DNA from: Bacillota bacterium
GTDB lineage: Bacteria; Bacillota; UBA4882; UBA8346
Assembly: GCA_023401925.1 (NCBI GenBank)
Contig: JAEXDA010000029.1
Location: 1 to 64,000 of the forward strand
Direction of reading: 5' to 3'
Length of the DNA: 64,000 bases
In this document: in pieces, positions 35,835 through 44,825 of the stretch
Layout: each line of letters opens with the position of its first letter
Position numbering within the stretch: position 1 is the first letter of the stretch
The notes under the pieces: generated by a model
Database searches by the model: none
What the model saw: the letters and a program-made list of their open reading frames with translations, nothing else
Told to the model about the DNA's origin: nothing
Made by a program: the position numbers and the translations under genes

Positions 35835-37421
35835 TAAACGAAATGTTAAATCAATAAAGTTCTTCGCAAAATCCCAACCGATACCGAATTTAATACAATC
35901 GACTTCCCGCGCAATGCCGGCAACTTGGCTCACCCATTCGTCATTTCGCAGATTATAGGTACCGGTGGTATAAACAAAATAATGAGGGTTAAAGGGAAGT
36001 TTCATACCGTAAATGAGATTGCCGCCCAGCCGGTAACCATCGACCACTAAAAACTTTTTCTCCAAATGTCCCCAATCCTGGTCTGAGCCACTAAGGTTTT
36101 GGATATAAAGATAACTCAAATTGAAATCAGGCGTCAGTTGGTAATCCAAACGGTAGCCCCCATCGATCCCCTGATAGGTTGTATCAGACTTTTCATCATA
36201 AAGAAGTCTTCCAAATACTCCCACTTGCCAGTTTCCGTAATCAGTTCTCCAGGCCTTTTTAGTGAAAGTCGCTCCAAGTTCGCGCTTGGGGTCGGCATTC
36301 AAGTCCGTTTTTCCATCAATGGTGAGATTATACAGATCCCAGTCGATCTGATAAATATCATTGACGCTAAAGATTCCTTCCGAATCGAAGTTCACGTCGA
36401 TTTCATTGGACAAGTCGTTCCATTCATAAATTCGTCCGATGGTAACCCGGGAAGGTTTGTCATTGGTATTGATTTCCCCACTAAACCGCGGACTGACCCG
36501 GGCTTTTTTCCTTTTTGGAGCGGATAGATCTGCTGAACCTCCCGATTGGACATTGTTATCGGATGGCTGAGTGGCAGCACTGGTTGACTCCGTGGAATTA
36601 ATTTGCGGGTCCGAATTTCCCACCTTTTCGTCAGCAGCTTGTGCTTTATTGATTACATCATTCAAGTCGGGTTGTGTGCCTTGGTTAGCACTTAAATTGA
36701 TATGGGGCAATGATTCCCCCCGAAGGGCCATATGAGGCAAATAAAGCAAGGGAATCCCCATGATCTTGAAGACTACTTTCTCCATATAAACATGTTTACC
36801 TTGGCTGATCATCCTTTTACCAGAAAATACATAGTCGGCAAAATCTTTACGGGGACAACGGGTTATCGTTGCCGGGGAAATGATTACCGTGTCTCCCTTG
36901 AATTCGGCGTTTTTTCCAGTCACATAAAAATCCTTGTCTTTGCCCTTAATAACGCCCTGGATGGACGGACCGCCTTCGCCGGTATTTTGACTCAGGTTAA
37001 AACGAATCTTTTCCATTGAAAAACTTTGCTCCGGATTTTCCAGTTGAATGGAACCGGATGCCTCCAGCCAACCGGTTTTAAGATTGAGGGTAAGATGATT
37101 GGCCCGGATGGATATGGTATCTTTCATAAGCATTACGTTGCCATCAAGGACTACCAAGTTTTGATTTCCATAAAAAATCAAAGAATCCGTCTCGATCGTG
37201 ATATTATCAAGAGTCACTCGGGCGTGGCTCATATTGGTAAAGGTGTTTTGTTTCGGGTCATATTGCTGCTTTCCCATGGTATCGATGGTGATATTCTTAA
37301 AATGAATCGTTTTGACCGGGCTGTCGGCCAAAGCGGGCATGGCAAACAAGACGATTGACACGATAGTTATCAGCCATATTAAGCACGCGTTCGTGCGGAG
37401 TTTTTGTAAATACAAACGCAT
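35826..37421 (-). CDS. LptD/OstA-like outer-membrane assembly protein, short form
   Basis: A 531-residue protein with a signal peptide (about residues 12-32, ending MPALA-DS). An OstA/LptA-like beta domain (about 35-225) carries the LptD-type stretch ATITRCPRKDFADYVFSGKRM and GIPLLYLPHM. Then comes a low-complexity linker (about 255-305) and a beta-rich C-terminal domain (about 310-531) ending in FRLNY, with alternating strand patterns suggesting a small barrel. LptD proteins are usually 700-900 residues, so this barrel is short. It implies an outer membrane. Whether it moves LPS is not shown; no lptA, lptB or lptC gene is in the window. Confidence 0.75.
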   Translation of the reverse strand: MRLYLQKLRTNACLIWLITIVSIVLFAMPALADSPVKTIHFKNITIDTMGKQQYDPKQNTFTNMSHARVTLDNITIETDSLIFYGNQNLVVLDGNVMLMKDTISIRANHLTLNLKTGWLEASGSIQLENPEQSFSMEKIRFNLSQNTGEGGPSIQGVIKGKDKDFYVTGKNAEFKGDTVIISPATITRCPRKDFADYVFSGKRMISQGKHVYMEKVVFKIMGIPLLYLPHMALRGESLPHINLSANQGTQPDLNDVINKAQAADEKVGNSDPQINSTESTSAATQPSDNNVQSGGSADLSAPKRKKARVSPRFSGEINTNDKPSRVTIGRIYEWNDLSNEIDVNFDSEGIFSVNDIYQIDWDLYNLTIDGKTDLNADPKRELGATFTKKAWRTDYGNWQVGVFGRLLYDEKSDTTYQGIDGGYRLDYQLTPDFNLSYLYIQNLSGSDQDWGHLEKKFLVVDGYRLGGNLIYGMKLPFNPHYFVYTTGTYNLRNDEWVSQVAGIAREVDCIKFGIGWDFAKNFIDLTFRLNY

Positions 37422-37777
37422 TCAAGCTCCTGATAAGACATTTATTTAATTATATTCCATTTCACTTTCAATAACGCAATTTATCATAATTAGTTGTATT
37501 AAATTCTCGTAAAAAAATGAGAATCCCTGCTTTTTATCACCAGGCCATTTACAAGTAACACGTTCTCTCAATAACCGCTCAATGATTATGAACGTTTACT
37601 TGAGCAGAGCGTATCTTCCCCATTTCTGATTGCCGGTTACTCTACTAGTTTCCCCAACCATCGTTGAAAGATTAATCCCTATTAAATATATTATTTTAAT
37701 TTGACTTATAGGTCTAGATACCCTATGATGAGTTTAAGGAAAAAGATGAAATATTAGGATGCTGGAGGCTCGAAGAT
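37422..37777. other. Intergenic region before larE, with promoter
   Basis: AT-rich spacer with no gene. A good promoter, TTGACT (37701-37706), 17 bases, TATGAT (37724-37729), faces larE. The rest carries the leader of the minus-strand LptD-like gene. Confidence 0.5.
37701..37729 (+). promoter_or_regulatory. Promoter of larE
   Basis: The boxes TTGACT and TATGAT with a 17-base spacer lie about 50 bases before the TTG start of larE. Confidence 0.65.
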
Positions 37778-38575
37778 TTGGATAAAATTCAAGCGTTGAA
37801 AGAATTGTTGCAGAAAATGCCAGGAGCGGTAATTGCTTATTCCGGCGGAGTTGACAGTACTTTTTTGGCAGTGATGGCGCATGAGGTATTAGGAGATAAG
37901 ACTTTAGCCATTACTGCAGTTTCTCCCACTTACCCCGAACAACAATTAACGGAAGCCGAAGCCTTGGCTAAAAAATTCGGTCTAGCCCATAAAATAATTC
38001 AAACCAATGAATTTGATGATACCAACTATGTTGCCAATCCGGCCAACCGCTGTTATTATTGTAAGTTGTCCTTGTTCAAGGAATTATGCCGTATCGCGAG
38101 TGAAAAAGGTTGGGTTGTCTTAGACGGCGCCAACATAGACGACTTATCAGATCATAGGCCCGGCCATCAGGCCGCTAAAGAAATGGGAGTTCGTAGCCCT
38201 TTGCAGGAAGCGGGTTTATCAAAACAGGATATCAGGGATTTCTCAAGGAAAAAGTCTTTGCCAACCTGGAATAAGCCTGCGTATGCTTGTCTCGCCTCAC
38301 GGATTCCTTATGGAAGCAAAATCACTCCCGAAAATTTGAAACGGATTGATAGGGCGGAGAATTTTTTAAACGATTTGGGCTTCACGCAGTTCAGAGTGAG
38401 GGATCATTTTCCCATTGCCAGAGTTGAAGTTTCTGCCGAGCAGTTGGATACAGCGTGGCAAAACCGGGAGAAAATCAGTACTGGACTGCATGAGTTGGGA
38501 TTCACTTACGTTACCCTTGATTTGGATGGTTTCCGTTCCGGGAGCATGAATGAAACCCTCAAGATGAAGCTTTAA
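37778..38575 (+). CDS. larE: LarE-type ATP-dependent sulfur transferase
   Basis: A 265-residue PP-loop enzyme (AYSGGVDSTFLA, residues about 20-31). LarE inserts sulfur into the nickel-pincer cofactor precursor of lactate racemase and related enzymes. Three cysteines stand out: the pair in NRCYYCK (about 90-93) and the one in PAYACLASRIPYG (about 172). That set matches the LarE class that holds a [4Fe-4S] cluster, as described for Thermotoga maritima; the single-Cys class sacrifices its own cysteine. TTG start after GGAGG. No larA, larB or larC is in the window. Confidence 0.9.
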   Translation: MDKIQALKELLQKMPGAVIAYSGGVDSTFLAVMAHEVLGDKTLAITAVSPTYPEQQLTEAEALAKKFGLAHKIIQTNEFDDTNYVANPANRCYYCKLSLFKELCRIASEKGWVVLDGANIDDLSDHRPGHQAAKEMGVRSPLQEAGLSKQDIRDFSRKKSLPTWNKPAYACLASRIPYGSKITPENLKRIDRAENFLNDLGFTQFRVRDHFPIARVEVSAEQLDTAWQNREKISTGLHELGFTYVTLDLDGFRSGSMNETLKMKL

Positions 38576-38900
38576 GATATTGAGAATCATTTTCAGTTCC
38601 AGAACTATGCCTTTAGCTGCAAAAGATGCTAAAGAAAGGTTATATCGTACAGTATCTCCGTGTTTCTGTGGTCAGATCATTTGGCCGCCAAGACACGGAG
38701 ATTTTAGTTTTATCAATGGGTTCCAGTAAAAGCGAGCTGTGCCAACTCGAACGGGCTTTCTAAAGAGAACATGGTGAACTTTCCTTTCTCCTCTCCCTGC
38801 CCGGGTTCTCTTGGTTTGATTTACTGTTTTAGTGAATAGATTGAGAACGAAATGTTCAACCTAAGGCTAATAATTTATTTCAAGTCGAAGCTGGTCACTA
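38576..38900. other. Intergenic region between larE and the activase set
   Basis: No gene is visible. A CTCCTCTCCCTGCCCGGG stretch near 38787 resembles the repeat motif at 5.9-6.3 kb. No clear terminator follows larE. Confidence 0.35.
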
Positions 38901-39896
38901 ATGCGAATCGGAATCCCCAATACATTATCCACAGCCTATCACTTAACTTATTGGCAAGAATTTTTCAGTCAGCTGGGTGTTGATGTCGTTATTTCCAAGG
39001 GTAGCGGCAAAGAATCCATCGACATCGGTTCTAAGCTGATTCCTCACGAGTTTTGCATTCCTGTTAAAGCCTTTCTTGGTCATATCGTGGATTTGGTAAC
39101 CCAAAAGGTTGATCGGATTTTGGTCCCCAGATTACTGGATTGGAAGAATCATGAATTTTTTTGCCCGAAACTTACTGGACTTCCCGAAATCGTAAAATAT
39201 GCGCTGGAACTCGATGATGAGTTGTTTTTTGTACCCACGGTTACCTGTAATGGATTGGACCCCGAAATTATCCAGTACCCGCAGCCTAAGATTCAGTCGG
39301 CTACTCAATTAAAGCGGGCCCAAAATAGCGCCTTGCATCACTGGCGACAGACTCTGACTGATTGCCGTAAAAGACAGGTGATTTTATCGCAGACCGGGAT
39401 CAAGGAACAAAATCCAGGCGGCGCAGGTGAAGTTCGCCTGGGATTACTGGGCTATGCCTATATCCTTTATGATCCTTTTATTAGTAAAGGACTGATTCAG
39501 AAATTGGCCGCGATGGGATGTCAGATAACCACCTGGGAAATGCTTGAGAGCGAGAAAATAACCGGAAGTTTAAAAGAACTGAAAAGGCCCATGTTTTGGA
39601 ATTTCGGAAGGATTTTGCTGGGCGCGGGCCTTAATTTTTTGGCCGATAGCGAAATCGATGGAGTTATTTATGTTACTCCTTTCGGATGCGGCCCGGATTC
39701 AATCACTGTCAAGTTACTTGGCTTGCAAGCCTCAATGATCCAGAAACCTTTTTTACAAATCACACTGGATGAACACAGTGAAGACGGGCATTTGAAAACC
39801 CGTTTGGAAGCGTTTGTCGATATGTTCGCTTACGGAAAGAAGGGACAGCCCGTTGAAAATAACCTTCCCATACTTGGGTCCGGTACTTGCTTATGA
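38901..39896 (+). CDS. DUF2229-type protein related to acyl-CoA dehydratase activation
   Basis: A 331-residue protein opening RIGIPNTLSTAYHLTYWQEFF, the usual start of DUF2229, a domain found fused in large acyl-CoA dehydratase activase-related proteins. Conserved cysteines occur in HEFCIPVKAFLGH, FFCPKLTG, VTCNGLD and PFGCGPDS, enough to bind an Fe-S cluster. The C-terminal part (about 180-315) resembles the 2-hydroxyglutaryl-CoA dehydratase D fold (VTPFGCGPDSI, LDEHSEDG, RLEAFVDM). Its end overlaps the next gene by 44 bases. In many relatives these domains and the ATPase are one polypeptide; here they are separate genes. Substrate unknown. Confidence 0.75.
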   Translation: MRIGIPNTLSTAYHLTYWQEFFSQLGVDVVISKGSGKESIDIGSKLIPHEFCIPVKAFLGHIVDLVTQKVDRILVPRLLDWKNHEFFCPKLTGLPEIVKYALELDDELFFVPTVTCNGLDPEIIQYPQPKIQSATQLKRAQNSALHHWRQTLTDCRKRQVILSQTGIKEQNPGGAGEVRLGLLGYAYILYDPFISKGLIQKLAAMGCQITTWEMLESEKITGSLKELKRPMFWNFGRILLGAGLNFLADSEIDGVIYVTPFGCGPDSITVKLLGLQASMIQKPFLQITLDEHSEDGHLKTRLEAFVDMFAYGKKGQPVENNLPILGSGTCL

Positions 39897-40920
39897 GAAG
39901 ATGTTTGAACTCTTCGGTCACCAAGTGGTAGCGCCATCACCGCCAACTCCCAGGACTATTGAGCTTGGTGTCAAATATAGTCCGGAGTTTATCTGTTTTC
40001 CATTCAAAATTATTCTGGGAAGTTATTTGGATGCGATCCATCGCGGCGCCGAACTGATTGTGACCAGCGGAGGCGTCGGAGCTTGCAGGGCCGGCTATTT
40101 CGGGGCCCTAAGCGAGAAAATTTTGAACCAGTTGGGGTATAAGGTAAAAGTTTTGGTTTTCGATAGTGTCGTTAATGAATTTGCCACCTTTTACCGGCAG
40201 GGCCAGGAAATCCGTAATCATAAATCAATCGTTCAAACCATCGCGATACTATATTTAACCATCCAGCTTATTTTTGTCTTGGATAAATATGAAAAAAAAA
40301 TCAGCCAGCTTCGCCCCTATGAAAAAGTCCCCGGAACATGCAAGCGGAAATGGCGGGCGATTCAGACTTTGCTGGGTGGAAGCGGCAGCTTAAAAGAATT
40401 ACGGGCCAATATATCTCAGGCGGATCGATTGGTTGATGCGATCGAAGTTGAACCCAAGGAAGATAGCATTAAAATCGGCCTGCTGGGTGAAATTTATATG
40501 GTGATGGACGGCCCCATGAATGAGGAATTCGAAGAAAAATTAGCTTCCTTAGGGGTTCAGGTGGTACGGTACCGTTATATCTCTCAATGGTTGAAAAATG
40601 CGGTTCGGCCCGATTATGGGCTGTTAAAAAAGGCGGACCGTTATTTACAGTATGACCTTGGTGGTCATGAACGGGAGAACATCGGCCATATGATTCGCTT
40701 TAAAGAATTGGGTTACGATGGGGTCATCCATTTGCTGCCTTTTGGGTGCATGCCGGAACTTGTGACCCAGACGGTTATTCCTAAATTGATGAAAGATTTG
40801 GACTTGCCGATTTTATCGCTATCTCTCGATGAACAAACCGGATGGCTCAATAATCAGGTGAGACTGGAAGCTTTTGTCGATTTGCTGAAAAATCGCAAAG
40901 AATTGTTGAAGGAAGGATAA
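39853..40920 (+). CDS. 2-Hydroxyacyl-CoA dehydratase D-like protein
   Basis: A 355-residue protein resembling the DUF2229/HGD-D proteins of activase clusters. It starts KITFPYLGPVLAYEKMFELFGHQVV and carries SPEFICFPFKIILGSYLDAIHRGAELIVTSGGVGACRAGYFG, then LLPFGCMPELVTQTV and LDEQTGWLNNQVRLEAFVD. These match the Cys-rich, Fe-S-binding core of the family. I chose TTG at 39853, with GAAGGG upstream; this places the conserved first strand at residue 2 and gives a 44-base overlap with the preceding gene. It probably forms a complex with the flanking gene products. Confidence 0.75.
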   Translation: MKITFPYLGPVLAYEKMFELFGHQVVAPSPPTPRTIELGVKYSPEFICFPFKIILGSYLDAIHRGAELIVTSGGVGACRAGYFGALSEKILNQLGYKVKVLVFDSVVNEFATFYRQGQEIRNHKSIVQTIAILYLTIQLIFVLDKYEKKISQLRPYEKVPGTCKRKWRAIQTLLGGSGSLKELRANISQADRLVDAIEVEPKEDSIKIGLLGEIYMVMDGPMNEEFEEKLASLGVQVVRYRYISQWLKNAVRPDYGLLKKADRYLQYDLGGHERENIGHMIRFKELGYDGVIHLLPFGCMPELVTQTVIPKLMKDLDLPILSLSLDEQTGWLNNQVRLEAFVDLLKNRKELLKEG

Positions 40921-40989
40921 AGAGGAATGGCAACGGCCGGTTAAGGGCTGGCGGTAATGGCTAATTAAAGGAAAAGGAATCGATAAAAA

Positions 40990-41955
40990 GTGGAAAAAGT
41001 ATACTTGGGAGTCGATGTCGGCTCGGTGAGTACCAATATCGTCGGTATTGATGAACAGGAGTCGGTAATTTTTTCTAAATATTTAAGGAATGACGGGCAA
41101 CCCCTTGAGGTCATTCAAGATGGCTTGAAAAAGATTGATCATGAATTCGTGAATTTAAAAGTGATGGGAGTCGGCACTACTGGGAGCGGTAGGTTACTCG
41201 CCGGAACAATGCTTGGAGCCGATATCATCAAGAATGAAATCACCGCCCATGCTTATGCAGCAGTTCATTTCCATCCTGAGGTGCAAGCCATTATTGAAAT
41301 TGGCGGTCAGGACTCCAAATTAATTATCATAACCCATGGTGTAGTCAGCGATTTTTCTATGAATACCGTCTGTGCGGCCGGTACCGGTTCGTTTCTTGAT
41401 CATCAAGCGGAAAGACTCAAAGTCCCGATTGAGGACTTTGGCGATCTCGCTTTATCAGCCCGGAAACGGGTACGTATCGCCGGAAGGTGTACGGTATTCG
41501 CTGAATCCGACATGATTGCCAAGCAGCAATTCGGTTTTTCCAAGGCCGAGATTATCAATGGCTTATGTGATGCATTGGTTCGTAATTATCTTAACAATTT
41601 AGGCCGGGATAAATCAATCCTTGCTCCGGTTTTGTTTCAGGGTGGTGTTGCCGCCAACAAGGGGATCAAGGCTGCTTTTGAGAGGGAATTGCACATTCCG
41701 GTGATTGTACCAAGATATTTCAACGTAATGGGTGCAATTGGCGCTGCGCTGCTGGCTCGGAAACAATTGCGGAAAACTGGTTGCGATACCGGGTTTAGGG
41801 GATTTGAACAGTTGTTGCTTGACTTCGCTCCCACTTCATTTGAATGTGAGGGTTGCAGCAATTGCTGCGAAGTCATTCAGGTTGAACAGGAGCAGCGGAT
41901 TATCGCCATCTGGGGCGATAAATGCGGCAAATACAGCAACCGGATTTCAGCTTAA
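40990..41955 (+). CDS. BadF/BcrA-type ATPase, acyl-CoA dehydratase activase
   Basis: A 321-residue ASKHA-fold ATPase. Motifs are YLGVDVGSVSTN (phosphate 1), GVGTTGSGR, IEIGGQDSKLI, the cluster-binding CAAGTGSFLD and GRCTVFAESDM, and GGVAANKG. Homodimers of such activases bind one [4Fe-4S] cluster between subunits and inject an electron into a dehydratase at the cost of ATP. An added C-terminal tail (about residues 275-321) carries CEGCSNCCE and a later Cys, probably another metal site. GTG start. No 2-hydroxyacyl-CoA dehydratase subunits of the classical type lie nearby, so the target is unknown. Confidence 0.85.
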   Translation: MEKVYLGVDVGSVSTNIVGIDEQESVIFSKYLRNDGQPLEVIQDGLKKIDHEFVNLKVMGVGTTGSGRLLAGTMLGADIIKNEITAHAYAAVHFHPEVQAIIEIGGQDSKLIIITHGVVSDFSMNTVCAAGTGSFLDHQAERLKVPIEDFGDLALSARKRVRIAGRCTVFAESDMIAKQQFGFSKAEIINGLCDALVRNYLNNLGRDKSILAPVLFQGGVAANKGIKAAFERELHIPVIVPRYFNVMGAIGAALLARKQLRKTGCDTGFRGFEQLLLDFAPTSFECEGCSNCCEVIQVEQEQRIIAIWGDKCGKYSNRISA

Positions 41956-41964
41956 TCGATTCTA

Positions 41965-41994
41965 GCCGTCCTCAAATTTCTTTTTGGGACGGTT
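41965..41994 (+). terminator. Terminator after the activase gene
   Basis: CCGTCC and GGACGG flank a loop of about 15 bases, followed by TTTATTTA, 10 bases after the stop codon. Confidence 0.55.
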
Positions 41995-42540
41995 TATTTA
42001 TGCGCTAAAACAGATTCAAAAATTTTGGAGGAAAGTGCCGCTGAATTAGCTTTGATGCACCGGCTTTTGTACCTTTCCCTGGGTTCCCGCCTATAGGTTC
42101 CATCGATAAAAATGAATATTGTCCAGAAGGGTTGATTGTGATATAGTATATACAAAAGGGTAAATATGGTAAATAAGGTAAAACAAAGAAAAGTTAATTC
42201 GTCATCAAACCCCAATGGACCACCAGGACAGTCCGGTTGACGCCAGCCATCTAGTAAGTGCGAAAAATAAAACGTTGATTCAGGACGAGCTTTTAAAACC
42301 TAGTTTGAAATCGAAAATACTTAAACTTGTCACCGGTGTCATCGCGAAAAGTAAGGATTGCCGACATAAAAAATAAATGGGTTTTAAACTCCGGCACCGT
42401 TCTTGCTTTCTGCCGTTTTTTCCATCGTTGACGGTGAGCCCGGTGCGGCATGGATAACCCAAACGATGCCTCGGAAGGGGGGAGACGTTGCATAAGATTC
42501 ATAGTGGTTGAGGAAGGGAAAGAGTTTTTTTAAGCGGGAA
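41995..42540. other. Long leader region before the GH30 gene
   Basis: About 550 bases without a recognisable gene. A TATAGTATATAC stretch near 42141 could be a -10 region for the GH30 gene. I looked for a known riboswitch (c-di-GMP, guanidine, SAM) and saw none. Minus-strand frames here show no family features. Confidence 0.4.
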
Positions 42541-42567
42541 ACCAAAAAAGAAAGGATGGTTTTGGTC

Positions 42568-44346
42568 ATGGTAAAAAAATCTTACGGGTTACGGTATGTC
42601 ATCCCCGTCATCATGATCTGTCTTCTGGCTGCCACCTTTACTTGGACATCCCAGATTTCCAAAGCGGCCAACTATAATGTCAATATCGATACGAGCACAA
42701 CCTACCAAACCTTGGAAGGGTTTGGCGCCGCCACGGCTTGGTACACCAGCTGGCTCACCCAGCATCCGAATAAAGCCGAGATCTACGACTTGCTTTTTAA
42801 CGGCTTGGGACTCGATATCATTCGTTTTCGAAATACTTACGGAAGTCGCAATGGGGCGTCCTTTGCTCCCGATGAACCGGAAATTGTACAGCAAGCGAGC
42901 CTATCGTTGGGACATCCCATTAAAGTACTCGTCAGCTCCTGGACACCGCCTTCGGATTTGAAAGCGGGCGGCACTTTAAACGGCGGAACCCTGGCCAAGG
43001 TAAGCGGCGCTTTTAATTATAGTGGCTTTGCCGATTACTGGTACAACTCCATTAATGGGTATACCGGCAAAGGGATTATCCCCGATTATATCAGCATTCA
43101 AAATGAGCCTGATTATGAAAACACAGGGTGGGAAACTTGTATTTTTAAACCGACCGAAGATTCAAATTATCCCGGCTATGGTAAAGCCTTGGACGCCGTT
43201 TACAGCCGTATCCAGTCTATGGCAAACAAGCCGAAAATCCTGGGACCGGAGACCGCCGGCATCGGCAGCAACCTGGTGCAAAACTATTGCGCCAACATGA
43301 ATCTTTCGGAAGTTTACGGCATTGATCATCATTTATATAATGGCGGGGATGCCAATAGCCCGGACAGTTTCAATTCCGCTCTTCAAAGTTTAGCCAGTTC
43401 CTACTATCCGGGCAAACCGCTTTTCCAAACCGAATATGATCAAGGCACGGTTTTTACCACCGGCCAGTTGATGATTAACTCCCTGGTTTACGAAAACGCC
43501 AGCGCCTATTTCTACTGGGATCTGATTTGGACCATGGACCAGCGACCGCTGGTGAATTTGGAAGACCCCAATAACCGCAGCGGTTGGACGACAGCCCGGG
43601 GTTATAAAGTCTCCGACTTCTATTATGTGTTCAAGCACTTTAGTAAATATACCGACCCCGGATATAAGCGAGTGGCCGCTACAGCCGACAACAGCAATGT
43701 CCGGACTGTGGCCTTCATTTCGCCGGACCAAAAACAATTGACGGTTATCTTGCTGAATAATAGCAGTTCACAAAATTCAGTGGCCTTAAATCTGAACGGT
43801 TACCCGGTGGGAAGTTCGGCCATTTACCGCACCACTCCCGGAGGCAGTGAAAGGTTTGCCAGTGTGGGCGCTTTAGGAAGTGACAATACCGTCACCTTAC
43901 CGGCCCAGTCCATTGCTACAGTAGTGATTATGAGTTCAGGTCCGACTCCGACGGTAACACCGACTGTGACGCCTACAATAACACCGACGATAACGCCAAC
44001 AGTAACTCCTACGCCGCCAGTCAACGGTGTTACGGTAACCTATGCCATCCAAAACGATTGGGGTAACGGATCGACCATCAATGTAACGATCAAAAACAAC
44101 GGTACTTCGGCAATCAATGATTGGCAGTTGGCCTGGACCTTCCCGGGCAACCAGAAGATCACCAATCTGTGGAACGGCAGTTACACCCAAAACGGGGCGA
44201 ACGTAACTGTGACCAATCTCAGTTATAATAGTGGCATCCCTGCGGGGGGCGGTACGGTGAATTTCGGGTTCAACATCAGCTATAGCGGTTCCAACGCCAA
44301 ACCGGCCGGTTTTACCCTTAACGGGACCCCAACCCAAGTTCAATAA
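42568..44346 (+). CDS. Secreted GH30 family glycoside hydrolase with CBM2
   Basis: A 592-residue modular enzyme. A signal peptide (about residues 1-34, ending SKA-ANYN) is followed by a GH30 catalytic TIM barrel and its side beta domain (about 35-460). A Thr/Pro repeat linker (about 461-484) leads to a C-terminal CBM2 (about 485-592; WQLAWTFPGNQKI and later strands). Acid/base E180 is in SIQNEPDYE and nucleophile E289 in LFQTEYDQG. The closest known type is the xylanase/glucuronoxylanase branch of GH30; I cannot be certain of the substrate. CBM2 binds cellulose or xylan. I chose ATG at 42568 with AAGGATGG upstream; an ATG at 42556 is too close to its site. Confidence 0.88.
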   Translation: MVKKSYGLRYVIPVIMICLLAATFTWTSQISKAANYNVNIDTSTTYQTLEGFGAATAWYTSWLTQHPNKAEIYDLLFNGLGLDIIRFRNTYGSRNGASFAPDEPEIVQQASLSLGHPIKVLVSSWTPPSDLKAGGTLNGGTLAKVSGAFNYSGFADYWYNSINGYTGKGIIPDYISIQNEPDYENTGWETCIFKPTEDSNYPGYGKALDAVYSRIQSMANKPKILGPETAGIGSNLVQNYCANMNLSEVYGIDHHLYNGGDANSPDSFNSALQSLASSYYPGKPLFQTEYDQGTVFTTGQLMINSLVYENASAYFYWDLIWTMDQRPLVNLEDPNNRSGWTTARGYKVSDFYYVFKHFSKYTDPGYKRVAATADNSNVRTVAFISPDQKQLTVILLNNSSSQNSVALNLNGYPVGSSAIYRTTPGGSERFASVGALGSDNTVTLPAQSIATVVIMSSGPTPTVTPTVTPTITPTITPTVTPTPPVNGVTVTYAIQNDWGNGSTINVTIKNNGTSAINDWQLAWTFPGNQKITNLWNGSYTQNGANVTVTNLSYNSGIPAGGGTVNFGFNISYSGSNAKPAGFTLNGTPTQVQ

Positions 44347-44351
44347 AATAT

Positions 44352-44385
44352 AACCAGGGGAGCCGGATAACCGGTTTCCCTGGTT
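44352..44385 (+). terminator. Terminator after the GH30 gene
   Basis: AACCAGGGGAGCCGG and CCGGTTTCCCTGGTT form a strong stem with a 4-base loop, just after the stop codon. The following T run is short. Confidence 0.75.
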
Positions 44386-44825
44386 TAGAACCGATATTTC
44401 AATGGGTTTTTCTCTAGGTGAGTGGGTAAGGATGGAAAAAAAGAGTTTTTTGAGATTTCACAAGAACACTTTGATGGTTCCGGATTACAATTGCAATTCC
44501 GCAAAAAAAATTATTTTTCTTCGGAAAACATAAACTGAGGGAGAAATGATTTTGTAGACCGGTCTAGCAACATTGAGGATGGGAGAAATAATTTTATCGA
44601 TGATCTTCAATAACCGGATGGTTATTCCAGAATGAAGCTGGAGTTGTTGAAACCGGGAGCCGGATGGATGGACGTTCGATTGGCTTGGTAAAGATGGGGG
44701 GATTGGTACGGATGATACCGCCCCCCGTATTTTGCTTTATGCTTGAATTCCGGTATTTCATGTTGCGATGTGGGGTTTTTGCATAGGGAATTCTATGGAG
44801 CGGTTTTTTAAACCCGATTCCTCCA
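44386..44825. other. Intergenic region without a gene
   Basis: No gene, riboswitch or strong repeat is visible. An antisense open frame (44594-44839) has no family features. Confidence 0.4.

Noticed and set aside
41995..42540. A riboswitch in the GH30 leader
   Set aside because: No conserved blocks of known classes could be found; fold prediction would be needed.
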